From JAGLRQ01 sp965369805 (GTDB lineage Bacteria; Auribacterota; UBA6266): DNA of 10,386 nt. The translations under genes were made by a program, and so were the position numbers. Below, in pieces: positions 1-5,702 of the stretch. The stretch spans positions 1 to 10,386 of the forward strand of contig CBDURG010000074.1 in NCBI GenBank assembly GCA_965369805.1, in the 5' to 3' direction. The notes beneath the pieces were generated by a model that saw only the letters and a list, made by a program, of their open reading frames with translations, was not told where the DNA came from and searched no databases. Each line of letters opens with the position of its first letter. Position 1 is the first letter of the stretch.

Positions 1-179
1 CTATCATTTATTTGTCCTTCATCTAGGATTTGTAATAAAATTTTTCTTACATTGGGATGGGCTTTATCAATTTCATCAAATAATATTATTGAGTAAGGTC
101 TTTTTTTAATACTTTCTATAAAATGATTTCTTTCTTTCAACTTACTATTCACTAAATACGAGATACTGTTTTTAAGCTC
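1..179 (-). pseudogene. ClpB/ClpC-type AAA+ ATPase fragment (5'-truncated, runs off left edge)
   Basis: This minus-strand frame encodes about 59 residues that match the second AAA+ domain of Clp/Hsp100 unfoldases. It contains KKRPYSIILFDEIDKAHP, the Walker B motif (IILFDE, bases 72-89) and the DEIEKAHP-like segment just after it. It continues as NVRKILLQILDEGQIND, matching the family's DVFNILLQILDDGRLTD. Upstream, LKNSISYLVNS resembles the MEKHSVSKLIGS stretch, but the usual PPGYVGYEEGG loop is shortened and altered. Similarity fades close to the efp stop codon (172-174). No ATG occurs in this frame, which is closed by a stop at 216-218. The only starts are a GTG (150-152) and a TTG (138-140), neither with a Shine-Dalgarno. 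The N-domain, the first ATPase domain and the second Walker A are therefore absent, which suggests a truncated remnant. The stretch is very A+T-rich compared with efp. An intact downstream part beyond the edge cannot be excluded. Confidence 0.7.
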
Positions 180-732
180 TCTGGATGTAGGAACCTCCGT
201 CTCTAGTATCCACTTTTAAAAAATCACCTTCATTTATAAAAAGAGGAACCTGAATTATAGCTCCCGTTTCGAGAGTCGCGGGTTTTGAACCACCGCTTAC
301 GGTATTCCCCCTTACTCCCGGGTCTGTCTTGCTGACCTTGAGGTTAACCGTTACAGGCAATTCAATAGCAACAATTTTTTCATCATGCATGATTGCTTTT
401 ACTTCTGTATTTTCCTTTAAAAATTTAATGCTGTCACCCAAAAGCTCTTTACTAATTGGGAATTGATCGTACGTTTCTGTATCCATGAAATAATAATCTT
501 CCCCGGAATTATACAGATATTCAACCAGTTTAGCAACAATATAGGCGCGTTTTATCTGTACATCGGATCGCATTTTCTTTTCCAGAACGTTACCTGTTCT
601 TACATCTTTTAATCTTAAAGTTACAACAGGCGCCTGCCTTTGCTTTTTTACATGCTGAAAACGAATAACAGAGTAAAGTTTTTCATCAATGACTATATAA
701 TTGCCGTTTCTTACATCGTTAGCATTAATCAT
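172..732 (-). CDS. efp: Translation elongation factor P, Arg32-type
   Basis: EF-P binds between the ribosomal P and E sites and relieves stalling at polyproline. The protein is 186 aa from the ATG at 730-732, the usual family length. It has the N-terminal KOW-like domain (about residues 1-63), a middle OB domain, and a C-terminal OB domain with the signature TDPGVRGNTVSGGSKPATLE and the ending VDTRDGGSYIQRA. An upstream in-frame TTG (769-771) would add 13 residues (to 199 aa), but they are encoded by the purine-rich leader and have no ribosome site. The ATG follows GGGGAGG directly, so it is preferred. The loop tip reads KKQRQAPVV, with Arg at position 32 where E. coli has modifiable Lys34. 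It aligns with the SGRNAAVV loop of Pseudomonas EF-P, which EarP rhamnosylates. efp is last in the aroQ-peptidase-efp series, 65 bp after the peptidase gene. The accB/accC genes that often follow are not here; a Clp remnant is. Confidence 0.96.
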   Translation of the reverse strand: MINANDVRNGNYIVIDEKLYSVIRFQHVKKQRQAPVVTLRLKDVRTGNVLEKKMRSDVQIKRAYIVAKLVEYLYNSGEDYYFMDTETYDQFPISKELLGDSIKFLKENTEVKAIMHDEKIVAIELPVTVNLKVSKTDPGVRGNTVSGGSKPATLETGAIIQVPLFINEGDFLKVDTRDGGSYIQRA

Positions 733-735
733 AAA

Positions 736-742
736 CCTCCCC
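736..742 (-). promoter_or_regulatory. Ribosome binding site deciding the efp start
   Basis: On the minus strand the bases read AAAGGGGAGGTTTATG, a strong Shine-Dalgarno placed 3 nt (from its GGAGG) to about 8 nt (from its AAGG) before the ATG at 730-732. It favours this ATG over the TTG at 769-771, which has no such site. Confidence 0.75.
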
Positions 743-797
743 TTTGGAAATTCCAATATATAAAATAACAAATTATCAAAAAATTCACGTTAATCTT

Positions 798-1853
798 TCA
801 AAGGTTTAATACAGACGCTGTGGTTAGTTGAACAGCCTTATTCCTTTCTACCGATACCATATTTTCGATTCTTATTCCCCCTTTGCCGGGAAGGTAAATT
901 CCAGGTTCAATTGTAAAAACATTGCCGTTTTTCAACTTCGCATTGCTTTTCTGGGATATTATAGGAAACTCGTGGATTTCTAACCCGACGCCGTGCCCTG
1001 TGTTATGCTCGAAACATTTGCCAAAGCCGTTTTTATTTATATAATCTCTCGCGGCTTTGTCTATTTTACTGGCTTTTATCCCGATTTTAACTGCCTTAAA
1101 CGCCTCTTCGGACGCGCGGGCAACTACCCTGTATATGTTTCTAAAAAGAGGTTTTATCTTACCTGTGAAGACAACCCTTGTCAAGTCAGAACTGTACCCC
1201 TTATAAACAACACCCATATCGATGAGAATAATATCGTTTTTAAGAACTTTTCTTTTACTTTCATAATAATGGGGCATTGCTGAATTCGGGCCGCTTGCGA
1301 CAATAACAGGGAAAGACGCGCTGTCAGCCTGTGATCTGTATATCAGGTTATTAATTCTGTTTTTTATTTCTCTTTCCGTTAGCCCGGGTTTTATAAACCT
1401 TCGGATATACAGGAAGATATCATCCGCTATTGTAGCTGCTTTTCTTATTTTTTTAATTTCTGCTGCTGTTTTAACCGCTCGGAACTCCGCGACAATATCC
1501 CCGCAATCCTTGAAACCGGCGCTTTTTATTTTCTTCCGGTAAGCTGACAGAGACGAACAAGTAAGATTTTTTCCGTTGTAACCAAGTGTCGCTCTTTTTA
1601 AATCTTTACACAGTAGAGAGATTGTTTCGGAGACATCATCTGTTCCAAGGATTTTAAAGCCCTTTATATCCTTTCGCGCGATTAATGTGTATCTGGAATC
1701 TGTAATAAAGAACGGTTTTGAGTAAAGCTTATGGTATAGAATCACGGCACTTGTGCCGTTGAACCCGGAGAGATACCTGATATTAGTCAGGCTGGAAACA
1801 AGAAACGCGCTTGTTTCGGAAATTCTTAGAATTTTTTTTATGGAGGGCTTCAC
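798..1853 (-). CDS. M24B family Xaa-Pro peptidase (aminopeptidase P / PepQ-like)
   Basis: This is a cytoplasmic metallopeptidase of the pita-bread fold that cleaves peptides at Xaa-Pro bonds. Residues 1 to about 128 form a creatinase-type N-terminal domain (TNIRYLSGFNGTSA, then FFITDSRYT), and about 130-351 form the M24 catalytic domain. All five dinuclear metal ligands are visible: Asp212 (ILIDMG), Asp223 (SSDLTR), His287 (TGHGVGLEIHE), Glu316 (TIEPGIY) and Glu330 (IRIENMV). His195 in SAMPHYYES is the likely substrate-binding histidine. At 351 aa it matches the short Bacillus YqhT-like forms annotated pepQ or pepP, so I give no single symbol. The start overlaps the aroQ stop by 4 bp (ATGA), indicating translational coupling. 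Pairing with efp is a common bacterial arrangement and joins proline-peptide turnover with proline-stall relief. Nothing suggests damage. Confidence 0.95.
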   Translation of the reverse strand: MKPSIKKILRISETSAFLVSSLTNIRYLSGFNGTSAVILYHKLYSKPFFITDSRYTLIARKDIKGFKILGTDDVSETISLLCKDLKRATLGYNGKNLTCSSLSAYRKKIKSAGFKDCGDIVAEFRAVKTAAEIKKIRKAATIADDIFLYIRRFIKPGLTEREIKNRINNLIYRSQADSASFPVIVASGPNSAMPHYYESKRKVLKNDIILIDMGVVYKGYSSDLTRVVFTGKIKPLFRNIYRVVARASEEAFKAVKIGIKASKIDKAARDYINKNGFGKCFEHNTGHGVGLEIHEFPIISQKSNAKLKNGNVFTIEPGIYLPGKGGIRIENMVSVERNKAVQLTTASVLNL

Positions 1854-2284
1854 TTTTTGATAATATTTATCGCGGCAAGAAGTCCAAGGGTATAGCTGTA
1901 CTCCCCGAAACCTGAAATCTGGCCTTCAGCCGCGGGAGCTGTGATGGATTTATGCCGAAATTCTTCTCTTTTATAAATATTTGACATATGAACTTCCACT
2001 ACAGGTATCCCGATCGAGCTGATTGCGTCTCTGATAGCGACACTTGTATGGGTATAAGCCGCGGGATTAATTACGATGGCATCATATTCTTTTTCTGATT
2101 TTCCTATTATATCAACTATCGCGCCTTCATGGTTTGACTGAAAAAATGACAGGCTAACATTTTTCGCCCTGGCAGCTGCTTCCATTTTTTTAGTTATATC
2201 TTTCAGCGTTTTTCCCCCGTAGATATCTACTTCTCTTTGTCCGAGAAGATTCAGGTTAGGCCCGTTTATTACAAGAATTTTCAT
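1850..2284 (-). CDS. aroQ: 3-dehydroquinate dehydratase, type II
   Basis: This enzyme removes water from 3-dehydroquinate to give 3-dehydroshikimate, the third step of the shikimate pathway, in the cytoplasm as a dodecamer. The 144-aa length is typical. The start MKILVINGPNLNLLGQRE is diagnostic. Active-site residues map cleanly onto the M. tuberculosis enzyme with an offset of two: Arg17, Tyr22 (IYGG), Asn73 and His79 (NPAAYTHTSVAIRDA), His99 (VEVHMSN) and Arg110 (EEFRHKS). Tyr22 is the catalytic base on the flexible lid. It is the first gene of the aroQ-peptidase-efp block. An AGGAGA site lies at 2293-2298, 8 nt before the ATG, and a sigma70-like promoter lies at 2321-2350. The last bases overlap the peptidase start by 4 bp. 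Confidence 0.97.
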   Translation of the reverse strand: MKILVINGPNLNLLGQREVDIYGGKTLKDITKKMEAAARAKNVSLSFFQSNHEGAIVDIIGKSEKEYDAIVINPAAYTHTSVAIRDAISSIGIPVVEVHMSNIYKREEFRHKSITAPAAEGQISGFGEYSYTLGLLAAINIIKK

Positions 2285-2292
2285 TTATAATC

Positions 2293-2298
2293 TCTCCT
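2293..2298 (-). promoter_or_regulatory. aroQ ribosome binding site
   Basis: AGGAGA on the minus strand, 8 nt before the aroQ ATG at 2282-2284. It is one of the clearest Shine-Dalgarno sites in the window and supports this start. Confidence 0.7.
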
Positions 2299-2320
2299 AT
2301 TTAGTATATATATATCGTGA

Positions 2321-2350
2321 ATAATATTTGGTTGTGGGACTCAGGGTCAA
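2321..2350 (-). promoter_or_regulatory. Predicted sigma70-type promoter of the aroQ-peptidase-efp operon
   Basis: On the minus strand a -35 box TTGACC (2345-2350, 5 of 6 to consensus) and a -10 box TATTAT (2321-2326, 5 of 6) are separated by 18 bp. Transcription would begin near 2313, leaving about 30 nt of leader that contains the AGGAGA ribosome site. It lies in the only gap between the polysaccharide genes and aroQ, which fits a fresh start for the housekeeping operon. I see no operator or attenuator. Confidence 0.6.
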
Positions 2351-2371
2351 GGGAATATATATTTCAGTGTG

Positions 2372-2404
2372 CATCATATTTTATCTGCGCTAATCTGTGT
2401 CCAA
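2372..2404 (-). repeat. Dispersed repeat, copy A (overlaps ligase stop codon)
   Basis: This 33-bp element, read on the minus strand, contains GGACACAGATTAGCGCAGAT followed by AAAATATGATG. It matches copy B (5555-5587, opposite strand) at 25 of 33 positions without gaps. Within it, ATCTGYG occurs twice at a 10-bp interval on the plus strand (ATCTGCGCTA then ATCTGTGTCC). The ligase stop TAG (2390-2392) and its last four codons (LDTD) lie inside the element. Similar words are common in intergenic repeats of other bacteria, from memory rather than a search. Confidence 0.6.
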
Positions 2405-4396
2405 TTTTTTCTTTTTTAATTGTACTTTCCTAATTGCTTCTCTTGCCTCTTTAAGTTCAGGATCAAATTCAAGCGCTTTAGTGAGGTTAATAACGGCTTC
2501 CCGACTTCTGTTCAGCATATCATAAAACAGTCCAAGTTGTAGATAATAGAATCCCTTTGTCGGATAGGCTTCAACGGCCATTTTAAGTTCTTCTTCAATC
2601 TCATACACTGGGATGGGTTGTCCCGCGTTCGCATATTGATTTTTAATACCCTTTGCCACCAGAAAATGATAAAAAGCCATGCTTGGTTCAAGCTTTGAAG
2701 CCTTTTTGTAGTTTACAAGTGCTTTCTTATAATCGCGTAACTCTTCATAAACAACACCTCTGAAATGCCGCAATTGAGGATTGTCTGGGTCTACATCAAT
2801 AGCTCGGTTAATAAGTTTTAAACCGGCAGATAATTTCTTTTCCTGTACTGCGGCAATTGCCTGTTTATATAACTCATCCGAGTCTACAATAGCCTTTGAA
2901 TATCTATAGCACAGGGCAAACCCTATAAGAATTGTGAGGATTATTATTCCGCTCACATACCATTTCCTTTTCATGGGGAACCTGACAGATGGAACTTTTG
3001 ATTTCGCGAGGACTATGGCCGCGAAGAAAAACATTGTTGAGCTGATACCCGGGACATAGAGAACAAATTCGAAAAAACTGTGTACAAGGATTCCAAAAAA
3101 CCCGATAAAAATCGCGAACAAAAGTATGTTTTCACCATCACGCGGATCAGAGCACTTTATCTTCCTTGCCATAGATAAAAATATTGTTAATATACAGCCT
3201 ATATAAAAACAAAACCCCAGAAGGCCTGTTTCCGCGAGAATCTGGAGATAATCGTTGTGAGCCATCTGGGTTTCCTCGCCGTGCGGCAGTTTATAACGTG
3301 GGTAAATTGACCCGAAAGCTCCCGGGCCAACCCCGATCAACGGGCTTTCTTCGAGCATTTTTATTCCGGGGGGCCAGTAATTGATCCTGGCAAGAGCGGA
3401 AGCAATTGGTGACCCTAATTTATCCCCTTTAACTTTATAGATGCCAATTGAAAAAAACGTAATTAAAACGATAATAATTATCGCGAAAACAAAAGAAAAT
3501 AATTTTATTTTCTTGTCTTTCAAAAACAACAGCGAGAATGATATGAAAAACAGAATTACCGCCGCGAAAGCAACTAATCCCCCCTTTGAAAACGTCAGGT
3601 AGAAGGAAACCAGGCATAGCAGAGGTGAAAGGATAATACCTCCCAGGGCAGGAAAGAATAACAGTGTGTTTTTTACAAAAAATAAAAATCCAAGGGTAAA
3701 GCAGGCAGAAACACAAATAAAATAACAGTACCGGGCAACTCTTCGGGTTATGATTGATTTGAGGGCCAATGAAATAATAACTGGGATGGTCAATACAAAG
3801 AAACCTGCCAGCGCGTTGGGGTAGATAAAGAATGAAAAGGTTCTGTTGCCCGAGAGCCTTAAAAGTAATTTTTCAGGCATGTGTTTTATTTGCCCTGTTT
3901 CTACAAGCCAATCTCTTGTTTCCTGAAGACCAAAGAAATACTGATAGAGCCCATAGAGGGCTACAAGAACTGCCGCGGTCATAAGGACATAGAGGATGTA
4001 CTCGATTTTTCTTTCACCTCTGAAAAAATTTGAAATCGAAAGGTAAATTATTATCCATGTCACAAGGTTTACCATTAGCGATCTTGCTTTCCAGGGTACT
4101 ATAGAGAAGTGTTTTGATATAAGAGCGATGAATAGAAATCCAATAAGGAATATAGCGGGAAGGTCAACATGGAAATCTGTTTTTCTGGTTATTGATTCAA
4201 AAAATACCAGAATCAATATACAAAACCATCCTATAAAAAAGGCGTGGTTATACCGTGGAAAGACTATGCCGCTTACAAACAACCTTAAAAATACCGCCGC
4301 GGAAATTGAAATACAAATTGAAAGAGCTAAAATTTTCTGAGGCCGAAAGGTAAAGAAAGGATTGATTTTTTTGTCTGTGATTTTATTGATTTCCAT
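2390..4396 (-). CDS. Wzy/WaaL-family O-antigen ligase or polymerase with C-terminal TPR domain
   Basis: This is an inner-membrane protein of the Wzy_C/O-antigen ligase family, which moves undecaprenyl-linked glycan to an acceptor (ligase) or to another repeat unit (polymerase). Of 668 aa, about 20-500 carry roughly 13-14 hydrophobic segments. Family marks are NRTFSFFIYPNALAGF (about 184-199), TFSKGGLVAF (268-277), and the periplasmic loop RINYWPPGIKMLEESPLIGV to AHNDYLQILAETGLLG (about 337-394), with the conserved His380. The usual Arg of the SRG-type motif is Lys here (SKGG). Residues about 505-660 form a soluble domain with TPR units, clearest at about 508-572 and 614-650. Such TPR tails occur in some family members and may bind partners or set specificity. 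The start overlaps the upstream transferase gene by 14 bp with no strong ribosome site, suggesting coupling. The last four codons come from a dispersed repeat. Ligase and polymerase cannot be told apart by sequence alone. Confidence 0.9.
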   Translation of the reverse strand: MEINKITDKKINPFFTFRPQKILALSICISISAAVFLRLFVSGIVFPRYNHAFFIGWFCILILVFFESITRKTDFHVDLPAIFLIGFLFIALISKHFSIVPWKARSLMVNLVTWIIIYLSISNFFRGERKIEYILYVLMTAAVLVALYGLYQYFFGLQETRDWLVETGQIKHMPEKLLLRLSGNRTFSFFIYPNALAGFFVLTIPVIISLALKSIITRRVARYCYFICVSACFTLGFLFFVKNTLLFFPALGGIILSPLLCLVSFYLTFSKGGLVAFAAVILFFISFSLLFLKDKKIKLFSFVFAIIIIVLITFFSIGIYKVKGDKLGSPIASALARINYWPPGIKMLEESPLIGVGPGAFGSIYPRYKLPHGEETQMAHNDYLQILAETGLLGFCFYIGCILTIFLSMARKIKCSDPRDGENILLFAIFIGFFGILVHSFFEFVLYVPGISSTMFFFAAIVLAKSKVPSVRFPMKRKWYVSGIIILTILIGFALCYRYSKAIVDSDELYKQAIAAVQEKKLSAGLKLINRAIDVDPDNPQLRHFRGVVYEELRDYKKALVNYKKASKLEPSMAFYHFLVAKGIKNQYANAGQPIPVYEIEEELKMAVEAYPTKGFYYLQLGLFYDMLNRSREAVINLTKALEFDPELKEAREAIRKVQLKKKKLDTD

Positions 4397-5480
4397 TTTT
4401 TGAGCCGAAATATTCCAGGATCGCTATTATAAAAAGAACCAGAATAACCTGAGACATTATCAAAAGAGCCGAACAGGTATTGTCAACTTCCGGCAGAACT
4501 ATGGCCGCTATACCCGTACAAAGGCAAATTATATAAATGAACGATATCGCGGTTTTGTACGAAAGCCCAAGGCGCATTAGCCTGTGAGAAAAATGATTCT
4601 TATCAGGCGCGAAAATTGAAACGCCTTTATAAAGGCGTACCGCGATAACAGTTATCGTATCGTACAACGGAACCGCCAGAACAAGAATCGGCATTAGTAT
4701 CGGAAACAAGGTATAGTTTTCCTGGGTGTAATATGTGCCCAGGATTGTAAAGACAGCCAGCATATATCCGAGAAACATGCTTCCCGCGTCACCCATGAAT
4801 ATTGAAGCGGGGTTAAAATTAAACATGAGAAACCCGAGAATACATCCCGCGAAGATAAACAGCATTGATGAAATAAAGAGCTCTCCTGTCTTTACTGAGA
4901 TAAATATGAATGTGAAAGCTGAAACCAACGCGACCCCGGCAGATAAGCCGTCAGCATTATCAAGAAGATTAAATGAGTTTATAATCAGTAAAAACCAGAA
5001 GTATGTAACAAGATATGAATAAAAAGGATTCTCTAGAAAAAGACTGAGCTTTACTCCAAATATAATCGGCACGGAAGCAGCCGCCAGCTGCAGGATTATT
5101 TTGGAAGAAGGTTTTATATTATATTTGTCATCGTAAAGCCCCCCGATAACAATTATAAGCCCTCCCCCGAAGATAGCCGCGAGCAGTTTGAGTTTTTTAA
5201 ACATTCCCGGCAGGTTCGGGATAAAATAAGTGTTTAAATAAGGTATAAATTTGAACTTTGAGTTTAACAGGACAAAGATTATACAGCCCGCGGTAACAAG
5301 CAAGACTGACAGGTAAATTGCTACCCCGCCCATAAGAGGGGTTTTATCCGTGCTGAGTTTTTTAAAAGAATGAATATTGACAAACCCGGCTTTTATAGCA
5401 AGGGATTTGATCAATAAAGTAAGGATGACACAGGTAAATCCTGAAACCGCAAACAGAGCGAACAGTTCTTTTATCGGCAT
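4383..5480 (-). CDS. WecA/MraY-family polyprenyl-phosphate sugar-1-phosphate transferase
   Basis: This integral membrane enzyme transfers a (N-acetyl)hexosamine-1-phosphate from a UDP-sugar to undecaprenyl phosphate, starting lipid-linked glycan synthesis. It has 365 aa and about 11 membrane segments. Family motifs appear in order: TPLMGGVAIY (48-56), GLYDDKYNIKPSSK with Asp117-Asp118 (Mg2+/lipid phosphate site), NSFNLLDNADGLSAG (168-182, Asp174 and Asp177), FMGDAGSMFLG (228-238), and the HxxH-like KNHFSHRL (295-301) in the last cytoplasmic loop. The context (four glycosyltransferases and a ligase, no mur or fts genes) favours a WecA-like role over MraY. It is probably the initiating enzyme for the polysaccharide assembled by its neighbours. 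GGAG lies 5 nt before the ATG. The gene starts a block after a 214-bp repeat-rich gap, though I could not identify a convincing promoter there. It overlaps the ligase gene by 14 bp. Confidence 0.93.
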   Translation of the reverse strand: MPIKELFALFAVSGFTCVILTLLIKSLAIKAGFVNIHSFKKLSTDKTPLMGGVAIYLSVLLVTAGCIIFVLLNSKFKFIPYLNTYFIPNLPGMFKKLKLLAAIFGGGLIIVIGGLYDDKYNIKPSSKIILQLAAASVPIIFGVKLSLFLENPFYSYLVTYFWFLLIINSFNLLDNADGLSAGVALVSAFTFIFISVKTGELFISSMLFIFAGCILGFLMFNFNPASIFMGDAGSMFLGYMLAVFTILGTYYTQENYTLFPILMPILVLAVPLYDTITVIAVRLYKGVSIFAPDKNHFSHRLMRLGLSYKTAISFIYIICLCTGIAAIVLPEVDNTCSALLIMSQVILVLFIIAILEYFGSKNGNQ

Positions 5481-5554
5481 AATAACTCCATATGAAAAAA
5501 TATTTAATTAACCATGGAAATACTGAATCCAAAAAGCAAAACTTAAAAATAACT

Positions 5555-5587
5555 TTTGACACTGATTTACGCAGATTATTTATGATT
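5555..5587 (+). repeat. Dispersed repeat, copy B
   Basis: Reads GACACTGATTTACGCAGATT then ATTTATGATT on the plus strand, and matches copy A (2372-2404, minus strand) at 25 of 33 positions. It sits about 75 bp before the start of the WecA-like gene and is inverted relative to copy C, so B and C could form a long, imperfect stem in RNA. Confidence 0.6.
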
Positions 5588-5614
5588 AAAACAAGAGAAG
5601 TTTCTTAATTTAAA

Positions 5615-5650
5615 TATATTTTTCAGCGCTAATCCGCTTCCCATTATTTA
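5615..5650 (-). repeat. Dispersed repeat, copy C (degenerate)
   Basis: The plus strand reads ATATTTTT then CAGCGCTAATCCGCTTCCCA, to be compared with copy A on the same strand (ATATTTTATCTGCGCTAATC, then TGTGTCCAA). GCGCTAATC is identical, and the two half-units (CAGCGCTA, ATCCGCTTCC) keep the 10-bp spacing. It is more diverged than copies A and B. Confidence 0.45.
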
Positions 5651-5665
5651 AATTATTACTCTTTA

Positions 5666-5702
5666 CTTTCTGCTTTCGTCTGTGTTCTCCGTGGTTAATT
5701 AA
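5666..5702 (-). repeat. Dispersed-repeat-like element D at the GT4 stop codon
   Basis: On the minus strand this reads TTAATTAACCACGGAGAACA then CAGACGAAAGCAGAAAG. It resembles the AACCACAGAGAACACAGAG-type word that recurs between genes in many bacterial genomes (general recollection, not a search result). The stop codon TAA of the adjacent glycosyltransferase gene (5695-5697) lies inside it. A 12-bp part, CTTTCTGCTTTC on the plus strand, recurs at 10187-10198 upstream of the first complete glycosyltransferase gene. Confidence 0.45.

Noticed and set aside
993..1447. Plus-strand open frame (993-1283) within the peptidase gene.
   Set aside because: The minus-strand protein retains all five metal ligands, so the plus frame is a by-product.
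5481..5554. Possible promoter for the WecA-like gene.
   Set aside because: The region is A+T-rich, but I found no -35/-10 pair better than chance (the best, TTGGAT with TAATTA, is weak).
5556..5586. A plus-strand TTGACA with TATGAT downstream, resembling a promoter.
   Set aside because: The spacing is 19 bp, the TTGACA is part of the dispersed repeat, and no plus-strand gene follows.
5590..5610. Possible terminator hairpin (AAGAAACTTCTCTT on the minus strand) after the GT4 gene.
   Set aside because: The stem is only 4-5 A+T-rich pairs with no proper U-tract.
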